DNA from: an uncultured Prevotellaceae bacterium
GTDB taxonomy: Bacteria; Bacteroidota; Bacteroidia; Bacteroidales; Bacteroidaceae
Direction: 5' to 3'
Assembly: GCA_900319225.1 (NCBI GenBank)
Contig: ONNV01000003.1
Location: 124,001-188,000, forward strand
DNA: 64,000 bases
The translations under genes were made by a program, and so were the position numbers. Under the pieces are notes generated by a model. The model saw only the letters and a program-made list of their open reading frames with translations. It ran no database searches and had not been told where the DNA came from. Below are positions 33,849 through 42,210 of this stretch, in pieces. Every line of letters begins with the position of its first letter. Position 1 is the first letter of the stretch.

Positions 33849-33856
33849 CAAAGATA
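33849..33856 (-). promoter_or_regulatory. Promoter (-7 box) of the DUF177-rpmF unit
   Basis: The minus strand reads TATCTTTG, 20 nt before the ATG at 33828. A TTTG lies only 14 nt further upstream, shorter than usual, so the -33 element is unclear. Confidence 0.55.
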
Positions 33857-33903
33857 CGATAATATTTTAGCAAAGTGAAATGATTAAGTTTTTTTTTGGA
33901 AAC

Positions 33904-35055
33904 CTATCTGGGAATTTCAATGCGGAAGGTGGTGCCGCGGCCTAGTTCGGAGTGAGCGACGTAGATGCGGCCTTTGTGGTACTCGGTGACTATTCGTTTG
34001 GCTAGTGAGAGGCCAAGGCCCCAGCCACGCTCCTTTGTGGTGTAACCGGGATCGAATACCGAGCGCCAGGAGTTCTTGGCTATACCCTTGCCGGTATCGG
34101 TAACGTCAATAATAACGTAATTCTTATCCTCTGTAAGCTTGATGGTGAGAGTTCCCTTGCCGCTCATGGCATCAACCGCGTTCTTGCAGATGTTCTCAAT
34201 GACCCAGCCAAACAGCGATGCGTTTACGCGGGCATTGACAGGAGGATTGGGGAAATCACGCACAAAAGATACCGTTGCGGGAGAGCGATGCTCCACGTAA
34301 TCTATCACGCCGTCCAGCACACCAACCATATCGGCCTGTACAGGTTCAGGCATGGAGCCTATCTTGGAGAATCGTTCGGCTACCATCTGCAGACGGTCCA
34401 CATCCTTCTCCATCTCGGCAATAAGTTCATCGTCATACTTGTCCTTGAGCAGCTCCGTCCATGCCATGAGTGATGATATGGGGGTGCCCAGCTGGTGGGC
34501 GGTCTCCTTGGACAGGCCTACCCATACACGGTTCTGTTCTGTCTTCTTGAAACTGAGCAGGGCGAATATGGCAATCAGCACAAAGAGCATCACCACGCCC
34601 ATCTGAATGTACGGATATACGGTAAGACGGTTCAGAAGCAGCGACTCATCAAAGCATACCTCATTGTAATGTGACTCATCAGAGTCGTCAAAGTATATCT
34701 TGATTGAGTTTCCAAGTCCGCGCATACGCTCCACATAACCGTTGAGATATGCCAGGGTATCGGCCTTGGGGATCTCTATGTTTATGTAGTTGCGTATCAC
34801 ATTCTTCTCATCGACCACAATCACGGGGATGGTCTGGTTGCCCGATATCACCGCAAGCACCAGGCTCAGGTCCGTATTCTCATCGGCATCACTGAGCAGC
34901 TGATACGCCTCGGCAAATATCTCCATCTTGGAATGCTCCTCACGTGACAGATCCTTGACCAGTGACTGTGATACGAACAGCGATATGAAGGCTATTATTA
35001 TGGCTACAACAATAAGGATGGTCCTTATCCGCTTGAACTCTCTGAATTTCCTCAT
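33904..35055 (-). CDS. Membrane sensor histidine kinase without adjacent regulator
   Basis: A 383-residue kinase. TM1 spans about residues 11-31, a periplasmic sensor domain about 32-148, and TM2 about 149-168. The H-box is KETAHQLGTPISSLMAW with the phosphorylated His at 187. The ATPase domain has the N-box ENICKNAVDAM, G1 DTGKGI and G2 GWGLGLSLAKRI. No response regulator gene is in the neighbourhood, so the partner is unknown. The TAG stop lies inside a GGAAACCTATCTG motif shared with the structured repeat elements. Confidence 0.88.
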   Translation of the reverse strand: MRKFREFKRIRTILIVVAIIIAFISLFVSQSLVKDLSREEHSKMEIFAEAYQLLSDADENTDLSLVLAVISGNQTIPVIVVDEKNVIRNYINIEIPKADTLAYLNGYVERMRGLGNSIKIYFDDSDESHYNEVCFDESLLLNRLTVYPYIQMGVVMLFVLIAIFALLSFKKTEQNRVWVGLSKETAHQLGTPISSLMAWTELLKDKYDDELIAEMEKDVDRLQMVAERFSKIGSMPEPVQADMVGVLDGVIDYVEHRSPATVSFVRDFPNPPVNARVNASLFGWVIENICKNAVDAMSGKGTLTIKLTEDKNYVIIDVTDTGKGIAKNSWRSVFDPGYTTKERGWGLGLSLAKRIVTEYHKGRIYVAHSELGRGTTFRIEIPR

Positions 35056-35064
35056 TTAGAAATG

Positions 35065-35087
35065 CCGCACCTGTTTTTGGGGTGCGG
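35065..35087. terminator. Hairpin between the TatD and kinase genes
   Basis: CCGCACC (35065-35071) pairs with GGTGCGG (35081-35087) just 9 nt before the kinase start. There is no T-tract, so it may be a weak terminator of the TatD gene or a leader hairpin of the kinase mRNA. Confidence 0.4.
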
Positions 35088-35123
35088 TATAGAATAAACG
35101 GATTAACCTTGCGGATATTGTAT

Positions 35124-35921
35124 TTACCCGATGCCGAAGAGACGGCGGGCGTTGCCGGATGTGATGCCGGCTATGTCATCAAAGCTTATACCGTACGCCT
35201 GGGCCATAGCCTGTGCGGTATTGACGATGTATGACGGCTCATTGCGTTTGCCCCGGAACGGTACCGGCGGCAGATAGGGACAGTCGGTCTCCAATACCAC
35301 GCGGTCCAGGGGTATGAGCGGCAGTACCTGCGGCAGGGTGGATTTCTTATAGGTAAGCACGCCGCCTATGCCAAACATGAAACCGGGGAATTCCATGAGA
35401 GCCTGCGCCTCATCGGCACTGCCGGAGAAACAGTGGAATATACCTCTCAGGCCGCTGTCCCTGTAATCCGACATCACCTTGTAGAGTTCCGCGAACGCAT
35501 CCCTGGAGTGTATCACTATGGGCAGGTCATACTGAAGGGACCACTCAATCTGTATGCGGAATGACTCTATCTGGTCATCCAGACGTGACTTGTCCCAGTA
35601 GAGATCCAGCCCGGTCTCACCTATACCTATATAGCGGCGTGCCCCACCCTCTCTGCGGTCCTCATCAAGCAGGGCCTTGAGATGATTGAGCTGGCCATTG
35701 AAATCGGCATCCAGGTCTTCAGGGTGCAGGCCTATCATAGGGCGGCACACGCCCGGCCACGTGTCACACACACGTAGCAGGTCATCCAGAGTCTGCGGGT
35801 TTATGTTGGGCAGCAGCAGATACTCAAGACCGGCATCACGGGCACGTTCCATGACTTGGGGCAGATCCTCACGGAATGCCTCGTCATAGACATGACAGTG
35901 AGTGTCAATCAGCTTTTTCAC
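35124..35921 (-). CDS. TatD-family metal-dependent nuclease
   Basis: A 265-residue TIM-barrel hydrolase. Metal ligands are seen in the opening IDTHCHVYDE (His-x-His), in GETGLDLYWDKS, in IHSRDA, in FHCFSGS and in ETDCPYLPP, the full TatD set. Family members are Mg-dependent 3'-5' exonucleases with proposed roles in DNA repair or RNA turnover. The start is GTG (35919-35921), and it overlaps the upstream hypothetical gene by 17 nt, so the two are probably coupled. Confidence 0.93.
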   Translation of the reverse strand: MKKLIDTHCHVYDEAFREDLPQVMERARDAGLEYLLLPNINPQTLDDLLRVCDTWPGVCRPMIGLHPEDLDADFNGQLNHLKALLDEDRREGGARRYIGIGETGLDLYWDKSRLDDQIESFRIQIEWSLQYDLPIVIHSRDAFAELYKVMSDYRDSGLRGIFHCFSGSADEAQALMEFPGFMFGIGGVLTYKKSTLPQVLPLIPLDRVVLETDCPYLPPVPFRGKRNEPSYIVNTAQAMAQAYGISFDDIAGITSGNARRLFGIG

Positions 35922-36606
35922 CGGAACGGTAATAGTATATCAGTCCGTACTGACGGCAGGCGTTGAGTTTCTTTTCACCCGTAAGGTCAGAGAAATAACT
36001 CTCGATGGAGTTCCAAACCTCAAGTATCACCTCATCAATCTGAGGGCGCATAAGCGATACCACCAGCAGTGCCTCATCAGTAAGCGAACGCAGCTTGCAC
36101 TGCTTGTCATAGAGCTCCTTGAACAGGTCATAATGAACCGCTACCTTGGCTATGGTGGGGTTGTAAATGGGAATTCCGCCGTTTGCGGTCCTCTGCTTGT
36201 CACCGTCGATAGTGTTCTGGCAGCAACGGATCACTGCTATGTCACTTGACATATCAGGGAGTTCACCCGATTCCTGCGGGATTGAATAGAATTCCCTGTC
36301 TGATGCTTTCATCTCACCGCGTTTTACGCACATATTGAATACGGTAAGATAGTGGGATACATACATCTTGGCATTCTTAAGCCTTGTCTGATAGGGCTCA
36401 GACTTGGAATAGCTCACTTGTGATTCCAATGAGTTGACATAGCGGTCAACCGCCTCCTTGAACTGACTGAGTTTCTTGTCAGCTTTGGAGAAAAGTTCAG
36501 GTGACATTACGGGAGCATAATACTCATTGTAACGCATCCTGTTGATGGCCATTTCCAGTGAACGGATTCTGGCTTTGTCAGTGTTAGGTAGTCTTCTGTA
36601 AGGCAT
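35905..36606 (-). CDS. Conserved protein of unknown function
   Basis: A 233-residue soluble-looking protein with no signal peptide or membrane segment. It is mostly helical and charged (LSQFKEAVDRYVNSLESQVSYSKSEPYQTRLKNAKMYVSHYL). I recognise no catalytic motif. Two cysteines (IRCCQN) are close together. It sits between the prenyl synthase gene (4 nt away) and the TatD gene (17-nt overlap), which suggests a single transcript, but these neighbours do not point to a function. Confidence 0.75.
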   Translation of the reverse strand: MPYRRLPNTDKARIRSLEMAINRMRYNEYYAPVMSPELFSKADKKLSQFKEAVDRYVNSLESQVSYSKSEPYQTRLKNAKMYVSHYLTVFNMCVKRGEMKASDREFYSIPQESGELPDMSSDIAVIRCCQNTIDGDKQRTANGGIPIYNPTIAKVAVHYDLFKELYDKQCKLRSLTDEALLVVSLMRPQIDEVILEVWNSIESYFSDLTGEKKLNACRQYGLIYYYRSGEKAD

Positions 36607-36610
36607 AGTT

Positions 36611-37585
36611 TTATAAAACTCTATTTAATAAACTGCCGGCATAGTCCTTTAATAATCCTTTTTTTTCGGCAGGTAGATTTACAGTCTCCAGTTTGGCCAT
36701 AGCTTCATCAAAAAGCGATCCAATCAGTTTCTCGGACATTTCCTTTACGCCCACCGCATCGTAGATGGCACGCACCCCGGCAATCTTTGATTCCGGATCA
36801 TTGCCGTCATATACAGCCCAACGGTCCAGAGCCTCTCTCTGTTCCTTGTCGGCCAGGCGGTAGGTATTTATATATAGGTATGTCTTCTTGTTGCAAAGTA
36901 TGTCGCCGCCTATCTTCTTGCCGAATACGGCGGGATCACCATATACATCCAGCAGGTCATCCTGAAGCTGGAATGCAAGACCTATCTTCTCACCGAATTC
37001 ATAGAGAAGACGGGCATCGGCATCACAGGCTCCACCCAGGACGGCACCCATCTCTACGCAGGCGGCAAGCAGGACCGATGTCTTGAGGCGTATCATCTCA
37101 ATATACTCCTGCTCAGTCACGTCATTGCGGGTCTCAAACTCCATGTCATACTGCTGACCCTCCATGATGCCGGTGAATGTCTCGTTAGCCAGGTCAAGAG
37201 TGCGCTTAAGATACTGTGGCTTGGTCAGGGCCAGATACCGGTAGGCAAGTACCAGCATTCCGTCACCTGACAGGATGGCCGTGTTGTCATTCCATTTCTT
37301 GTGTACTGTGGGTTTTCCGCGACGCATATCGGCACGGTCCATGAGGTCATCATGCAGCAGCGTGAAGTTGTGGAAAATCTCCATCCCGGCAGCAGTGCTG
37401 AACACGCTCTCTATATCATCGGCATACATATTATAAGCCATAATAAGGAACGTGGGGCGAATGCGCTTGCCGCCAAGCGATAGCACATACCTTATGGGAG
37501 CGTACAGTTCATCCGGCTTTCGTGAATAGTCCAGGGATTGAAGATAGCTCTCAAAATCCTCTTGAATCTGTTTTGAAGTCTTCAT
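36611..37585 (-). CDS. Polyprenyl diphosphate synthase
   Basis: Class I trans-prenyltransferase that extends allylic diphosphates with IPP. The first aspartate-rich motif is HDDLMDRADMRRGKPT (DDxxD), and the second is LQDDLLDVYGD. The substrate-binding GGKRIRP motif lies in the N-terminal part. About 324 residues from the ATG at 37583-37585. Chain length cannot be read reliably; it may make farnesyl-geranyl or longer products for quinones or for the undecaprenyl precursor. The TACTTTTG box at 37592-37599 ends 6 nt before the ATG, which hints at a leaderless mRNA. Confidence 0.92.
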   Translation of the reverse strand: MKTSKQIQEDFESYLQSLDYSRKPDELYAPIRYVLSLGGKRIRPTFLIMAYNMYADDIESVFSTAAGMEIFHNFTLLHDDLMDRADMRRGKPTVHKKWNDNTAILSGDGMLVLAYRYLALTKPQYLKRTLDLANETFTGIMEGQQYDMEFETRNDVTEQEYIEMIRLKTSVLLAACVEMGAVLGGACDADARLLYEFGEKIGLAFQLQDDLLDVYGDPAVFGKKIGGDILCNKKTYLYINTYRLADKEQREALDRWAVYDGNDPESKIAGVRAIYDAVGVKEMSEKLIGSLFDEAMAKLETVNLPAEKKGLLKDYAGSLLNRVL

Positions 37586-37591
37586 CAATTG

Positions 37592-37623
37592 CAAAAGTAA
37601 CAACTTGTTTTGAATTACCACAA
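37592..37623 (-). promoter_or_regulatory. Promoter of the prenyl synthase gene
   Basis: On the minus strand TTG (37621-37623), 21 nt spacer, TACTTTTG (37592-37599). The start codon follows after 6 nt. Confidence 0.5.
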
Positions 37624-37631
37624 CAAAACGA

Positions 37632-37668
37632 ATATAAAAAAACGAAGAGGCCGGAAGCGGCCTCTTCG
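37632..37668 (-). terminator. Terminator after the TonB gene
   Basis: CGAAGAGGCC (37643-37652) pairs with GGCCTCTTCG (37659-37668); on the minus strand seven T follow. Confidence 0.85.
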
Positions 37669-37692
37669 CATTCTATGCATTTGATATCCTAA

Positions 37693-38379
37693 TCAGTTAA
37701 GGCGGAAGTTAACCGGAACGGTGAACTTTACACGTACCTCCTTACCGCGCTGCTTACCGGGTTTCCAGTTAGGCATACCTGCGATAACGCGGAGGGCCTC
37801 CTTATCAAGTGAGGGGTTAACGCCCTTTACAATCTCCGGCTCAACTATTGATCCGTCCTTGTTTACAACGAATGAAACAAGTACACGACCCTGAATGTTG
37901 TTCTCGCGGCAGATTGGCGGATATTTGATATGCTCTCTAAGATACTTGAGGAGAGCCTCGGTTCCACCCGGGAACTCAGGAGCATCCTCAACAACCATAA
38001 AGATCTCTTCCTCCTCAGGCTCGGGCTCAAGCTCGAATACCTCAACCTCATCCATATCATGCCACTCAACGTTATCCTCAACAGAGGCCATTACGTCCTC
38101 GGGCTCCTCAGAGTCATTCTCAACGATCTCAATTACATCAGCATTTGATACAGCTGCTGGTGGAGGGGGAACGGTTTTCTTTTCCGGCATGGTGATAGGA
38201 ATCTGTTCCTGATCAAGAACAATGTCCGGAGCCTTGAAAATATCGGAATTGTCTTCCTTTTCCCTCTGAGTCCACTCCAGCGCCACGAACATGACAGCCA
38301 GAGCCATTACGAATCCTATCAGGAGTGAAGTACTCTTACCCCTTTCAAGATCGGCACGTTCAGATTTCTTGATTTCCAT
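37693..38379 (-). CDS. TonB-family energy transducer
   Basis: A 228-residue protein that would link inner-membrane ion flow to outer-membrane transporters. There is one N-terminal membrane anchor (about residues 19-36, SLLIGFVMALAVMFVALEW), then a Pro/Glu-rich periplasmic linker (PEKKTVPPPPAA; ELEPEPEEEEIF). The C-terminal TonB domain covers about 140-228 (FPGGTEALLKYLREHIKYP; VSFVVNKDGSIVEPEIVKG; KVRFTVPVNFRLN type ending). No ExbB or ExbD is encoded nearby. It has a likely promoter box (minus-strand TATTTTTG at 38424-38431) and its own terminator. Confidence 0.9.
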   Translation of the reverse strand: MEIKKSERADLERGKSTSLLIGFVMALAVMFVALEWTQREKEDNSDIFKAPDIVLDQEQIPITMPEKKTVPPPPAAVSNADVIEIVENDSEEPEDVMASVEDNVEWHDMDEVEVFELEPEPEEEEIFMVVEDAPEFPGGTEALLKYLREHIKYPPICRENNIQGRVLVSFVVNKDGSIVEPEIVKGVNPSLDKEALRVIAGMPNWKPGKQRGKEVRVKFTVPVNFRLN

Positions 38380-38659
38380 AATTATTAATAGTTTAGTTTT
38401 TAGGCACCTTTATTATCTAACGGCAAAAATACTACTCTTTTTGTCATCACGGATAACAAAAGCCCTTTTTTGTGTATTTTTAATACTTAACAAGGCTCTC
38501 TCTTTATCCCTGTTTCTGTCATATAAACGTAGCGGAACCGGCAATACGTCCATAATCCCTGAAAAAAAATCTCCGGTATGTTTTTCTTGCAGACCAATGT
38601 ACCTGTTTGGCTCTTAAAAACGTTATTAGCTAAAGGTATTTTTTGTACATTTGTTCCCG
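38380..38659. promoter_or_regulatory. Divergent promoter region of the TonB gene and porQ
   Basis: The minus strand has TATTTTTG at 38424-38431 for the TonB gene; the plus strand has TACATTTG at 38646-38653 for porQ. Neither has a clear -33 box at the usual distance. The plus-strand box ends 6 nt before the porQ ATG. The A/T-rich DNA between holds a small GTATT / AATAC palindrome near 38475 and nothing that looks like a gene. Confidence 0.5.
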
Positions 38660-39646
38660 ATGAAGAGAAACCTACTGACAGCAGCACTGGTATCATGCCT
38701 GATTCTATCAGGCAGCGTTCAGGCGCAGAGTCTGGAGAGTTCCTTTGAGTTCCTCAAGCTGCCGGTTGCTGCCCACAGCTCGTCACTGGGCGGCCGAGTG
38801 GTATCAGTCTATGATGCCAGTCCGGCGCTGTTCGTTGCAAACCCCGCACTCCTTTCTGCAAACGGGGCCCGTCTGCTGGGACTCAACGCCATGACCTGGT
38901 TCTCCGGCACCACGGTTGCAGGTGCGCAGTTCAGCGACCTGTTTGACGAGCGGTCACATTATGCGTTCAACGCCCGCTATGTAAGCTACGGCAAGATGAA
39001 AGAGACAACCGCCGACGGCACAGTAACCGGAACCTTCACAGCTAAGGACATTGCCGTAGGTGCCACCTGGGCCTATATGCTTACCGATAATCTGAGCGGC
39101 GGCGTGACCGGCAACCTGATCACATCCCGTTACGGTTCCATGACATCGGTCGCAATCGGCGTGGACCTGGGTCTTTTGTACAATGCTCCTGACAAGGGTA
39201 TCAGCATAGGTCTGGCAGCAACCAACCTGGGCGGTCAGATAAAGGCATTTGAGAACACTTTCCAGAAACTGCCGTTTGACATATGTGCCGGTATCACCTG
39301 GCAGCCGGAGCATGCCCCGCTGCGTTTTACCGTATCGATGGATAACCTCACCCGCTGGGATGCAAAGGATTTCTATTTTGCGGACGATGCACGCAAGGGA
39401 TTCGGAGAGATACTTAAAAGACATATATCACTGGGTGTTGACCTTAACCTTACGGACCGTTTCTATATCGCCTACGGCTGTAACCTGCGTAACCGTGAGG
39501 AGCTGGCTGAGAAGGGAAGCAAGGGATTCACCGGCATGACCATTGGCACCGGACTCAGGATTGGCCGTATCATGTTTGACATATCATACGGCAAGTACCA
39601 GGTTTCAGAGTCATCATTAATCTGCAATTTCGGATTCAACATATGA
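38660..39646 (+). CDS. porQ: Type IX secretion system protein PorQ
   Basis: An outer-membrane beta-barrel protein of the PorV/PorQ/FadL-like type. In the T9SS the PorQ-PorZ pair takes part in the attachment complex that anchors cargo on the surface. A signal peptide ([19 protein letters not shown]) is followed by the typical [19 protein letters not shown] ... [13 protein letters not shown] opening. The end is strand-rich ([20 protein letters not shown]). I chose ATG 38660; a TTG nine bases upstream is less likely. It overlaps cmk by 4 nt (ATGA). The order porQ-cmk-ispH occurs in other Bacteroidales as far as I recall. Confidence 0.85.
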   Translation: MKRNLLTAALVSCLILSGSVQAQSLESSFEFLKLPVAAHSSSLGGRVVSVYDASPALFVANPALLSANGARLLGLNAMTWFSGTTVAGAQFSDLFDERSHYAFNARYVSYGKMKETTADGTVTGTFTAKDIAVGATWAYMLTDNLSGGVTGNLITSRYGSMTSVAIGVDLGLLYNAPDKGISIGLAATNLGGQIKAFENTFQKLPFDICAGITWQPEHAPLRFTVSMDNLTRWDAKDFYFADDARKGFGEILKRHISLGVDLNLTDRFYIAYGCNLRNREELAEKGSKGFTGMTIGTGLRIGRIMFDISYGKYQVSESSLICNFGFNI

Positions 39647-40323
39647 AAAAGATAATCATAGCGATGGACGGTCATTCGTCCTGTGGCAAGAGTACCATGG
39701 CAAAGGCACTGGCCAAGAAGATAGGATACACTTACATAGATACCGGCGCCATGTACCGCGCGGTGACACTTTATGCCATGCGCCGCGGTTTTATAGGTAA
39801 GGACGGCATCGATGAGGAGGCCCTGCGCCGTGAACTACCGCAGATAAAGATATCGTTCGGTCATGAGAACGGACAGCAGTACACCATACTGAACGGTGAG
39901 AACGTAGAGCGCCAGATACGCGGTATGGAGGTGTCCGGTAACGTGAGCCCCATATCGGCCATAGGTTTTGTAAGGGAGGCCATGGTTGACCTGCAGCGCG
40001 AGATGGGCCGTCAGGGCGCCATAATCATGGACGGACGTGACATCGGCACTACCGTGTTCCCCAATGCGCAGCTCAAGATATTCGTGACCGCGACCGATGA
40101 GATCCGTGCCCGCCGCCGTTATGACGAGCTGATGGAGAAAGGTGAAAATCCGGTATATGAGGATGTGCTCAAGAATGTGCGCGAGCGTGACTACATAGAT
40201 TCACACCGTGCCGTATCACCCCTGCGTCAGGCCGATGACGCCATCGTGCTTGACAACAGCAACATGACCGTTGAGCAGCAGGATGAGTGGCTTATGGAAC
40301 AGTATCTCAAGGCAGCAAAATAA
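39643..40323 (+). CDS. cmk: (d)CMP kinase
   Basis: Phosphorylates CMP and dCMP. The P-loop is [17 protein letters not shown] (residues about 10-26), with the substrate segment [16 protein letters not shown] and [14 protein letters not shown], all family hallmarks. The lid motif [12 protein letters not shown] and the conserved [13 protein letters not shown] follow. The 226-residue length is normal. It is the middle gene of porQ-cmk-ispH, translationally coupled to porQ. Confidence 0.97.
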   Translation: MKKIIIAMDGHSSCGKSTMAKALAKKIGYTYIDTGAMYRAVTLYAMRRGFIGKDGIDEEALRRELPQIKISFGHENGQQYTILNGENVERQIRGMEVSGNVSPISAIGFVREAMVDLQREMGRQGAIIMDGRDIGTTVFPNAQLKIFVTATDEIRARRRYDELMEKGENPVYEDVLKNVRERDYIDSHRAVSPLRQADDAIVLDNSNMTVEQQDEWLMEQYLKAAK

Positions 40324-40329
40324 GAAGGT

Positions 40330-41196
40330 ATGACGGTTGAGATAGACAATGACTCAGGTTTCTGCTTTGGCGTGCTTTCGGCAATAGGTAAGGCCGAGGA
40401 GGAACTGCGCCGCAGCCGTGAGCTGTATTGTCTGGGCGATATAGTCCATAACGGAATTGAGTGCGAACGCCTGCAGGGCCTTGGACTCAAGACCATCAAC
40501 CATGAGCAGTTCAGTTCTCTGTTGGGTGCCAAGGTGCTCCTGCGGGCACACGGTGAACCGCCTTCAACATACCAGACTGCGCGTGACAACGGCATCACGC
40601 TTATCGATGCCACCTGCCCCGTGGTGCTTAAGTTGCAGCAGCGCATACACCGCCAGTATCAGGAGCTGGACAGGGAGACCGGCCAGATAGTGATATTCGG
40701 TCAGAAAGGACATGCCGAGGTGCTGGGACTGGTGGGTCAGACTGACGGTACGGCCATAGTGATAGAATCGGCCGATGAGATAGACCGCATAGATTTCAAA
40801 AAGGATATATTCCTATACTCACAGACAACCAAATCAGCCTCCAGCTACAACCAGCTGATAGAGAAGATAGCTGAGCGTGTGCCGGAGGGCCGCAGGTTCG
40901 TACATAACAATACCGTATGCGGACAGGTGTCACACAGGCGTGAGAACATACGTGAGTTTGCCAGCCGTCATGACGTGATTCTGTTCGTGTCGGGACGCAA
41001 GAGTTCAAACGGCAAGGTGCTGTTCAATGAGTGCCTTAACGTGAACCCCAAATCATATATGATAGAAGGTAAGGAGGACATAGATTTCAGCCTGCTTGAC
41101 GGTGCCCGGTCGGTGGGGATATGCGGTGCCACATCCACGCCCAAGTGGCTTATGGAGGAGTGCAGGGACGAGATTATGAAAAAAGACAAGAGCTGA
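40330..41196 (+). CDS. ispH: 4-hydroxy-3-methylbut-2-enyl diphosphate reductase
   Basis: Last enzyme of the MEP pathway; it makes IPP and DMAPP with a [4Fe-4S] cluster. The three cluster cysteines are seen in GFCFGV, DATCPVV and GICGATSTPKWL. The catalytic glutamate region NTVCGQVSHRRE and HGEPP are present. The 288-residue length is usual. It is the last gene of the porQ-cmk-ispH unit, 6 nt after cmk. Its product feeds the prenyl synthase encoded at 36611, though that gene has a separate promoter. Confidence 0.96.
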   Translation: MTVEIDNDSGFCFGVLSAIGKAEEELRRSRELYCLGDIVHNGIECERLQGLGLKTINHEQFSSLLGAKVLLRAHGEPPSTYQTARDNGITLIDATCPVVLKLQQRIHRQYQELDRETGQIVIFGQKGHAEVLGLVGQTDGTAIVIESADEIDRIDFKKDIFLYSQTTKSASSYNQLIEKIAERVPEGRRFVHNNTVCGQVSHRRENIREFASRHDVILFVSGRKSSNGKVLFNECLNVNPKSYMIEGKEDIDFSLLDGARSVGICGATSTPKWLMEECRDEIMKKDKS

Positions 41197-41259
41197 CAGA
41201 AACAAGACAACAGACAAGAGATAATTTATAACATTTAACAAATTACTATCCAACTTATT

Positions 41260-42210
41260 ATGCTTAGAAAAAACGAGATTGGAAAGACCGGAATGAAAGT
41301 GGCCAGACTGGCCTTTGGTGCGTCATCACTTGGCGGGGTCTTTCATGAGATCAATGAGAAAAAAGCGATTGAGGCGGTATTCACTGCCGTTGACAATGGT
41401 CTGAACTTTATTGACGTGTCGCCTTATTACGGTCACTACAAGGCTGAGACCGTTTTGGGTAAGGCTCTCAAGGATATCCCGCGTGACAAGTACTATCTGT
41501 CCACCAAGGTGGGCCGATACGGAAAGGACGGCGTGAACACCTGGGATTACAGTGCCAAACGTGCCACTGAGAGTGTGTACGAGAGCATGGAGCGCCTCAA
41601 CATAGACCACATAGACCTTATAAACGTACATGACATAGAGTTCCAGGCTGCACTGCCCGGCGGATTGCAGAAGGTGGTTGATGAGACCCTGCCCGCACTT
41701 GTTGAACTGCGTGACAAGGGAATCGTAAGCCATGTGGGTATAACTGACCTGCAGCTTGAGAACCTTAAATGGGTGATTGACCATGCTCCTGCAGGTACTG
41801 TGGAGAGCATTCTCAACTTCTGCCATTTCTGTCTGAATGATGATAAGCTGAATGATTATCTGGGTTATTTTGAGCAGAAAGGTATAGGCGTAATCAACGC
41901 CTCCCCGCTGGCCATGGGACTTCTGTCCGAGCGCGGTGTACCGGACTGGCATCCCGCACCCAAACCTCTGGTAGAGGCCTGCACCAAGGCTGCCCAGCAC
42001 TGCAAGAGCCGCGGTACATCGATAGAGAAGCTTGCAGTACAGTACTCTTACAGCAACCCGCGTATAGCAACCACCCTCTTCAGCTCGGCCAATCCTGCCA
42101 ATGTGCTCAAGAACATTGAGGCAGTACAGGAGCCGCTTGACTGGGACCTGGTATTTGAGGTACGTGAAATCATAGGCAATCAACAGCGAGTAACCTGGTG
42201 CAACTCATGA
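41260..42210 (+). CDS. Aldo/keto reductase, probable sugar 1-dehydrogenase
   Basis: A 316-residue TIM-barrel NAD(P) oxidoreductase. The AKR active-site pattern is visible: Asp and Tyr in FIDVSPYYGHYKAE, Lys in YLSTKVGRYG and His in LINVHDIEF. The overall type resembles L-galactose/D-arabinose/L-fucose dehydrogenases, which oxidise the sugar to a lactone. It begins a four-gene unit with a lactonase-like amidohydrolase, a FucP-type symporter and a zinc dehydrogenase, which supports a role in 6-deoxysugar oxidation; the sugar itself is my inference. The stop overlaps the next start. Confidence 0.85.
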   Translation: MLRKNEIGKTGMKVARLAFGASSLGGVFHEINEKKAIEAVFTAVDNGLNFIDVSPYYGHYKAETVLGKALKDIPRDKYYLSTKVGRYGKDGVNTWDYSAKRATESVYESMERLNIDHIDLINVHDIEFQAALPGGLQKVVDETLPALVELRDKGIVSHVGITDLQLENLKWVIDHAPAGTVESILNFCHFCLNDDKLNDYLGYFEQKGIGVINASPLAMGLLSERGVPDWHPAPKPLVEACTKAAQHCKSRGTSIEKLAVQYSYSNPRIATTLFSSANPANVLKNIEAVQEPLDWDLVFEVREIIGNQQRVTWCNS

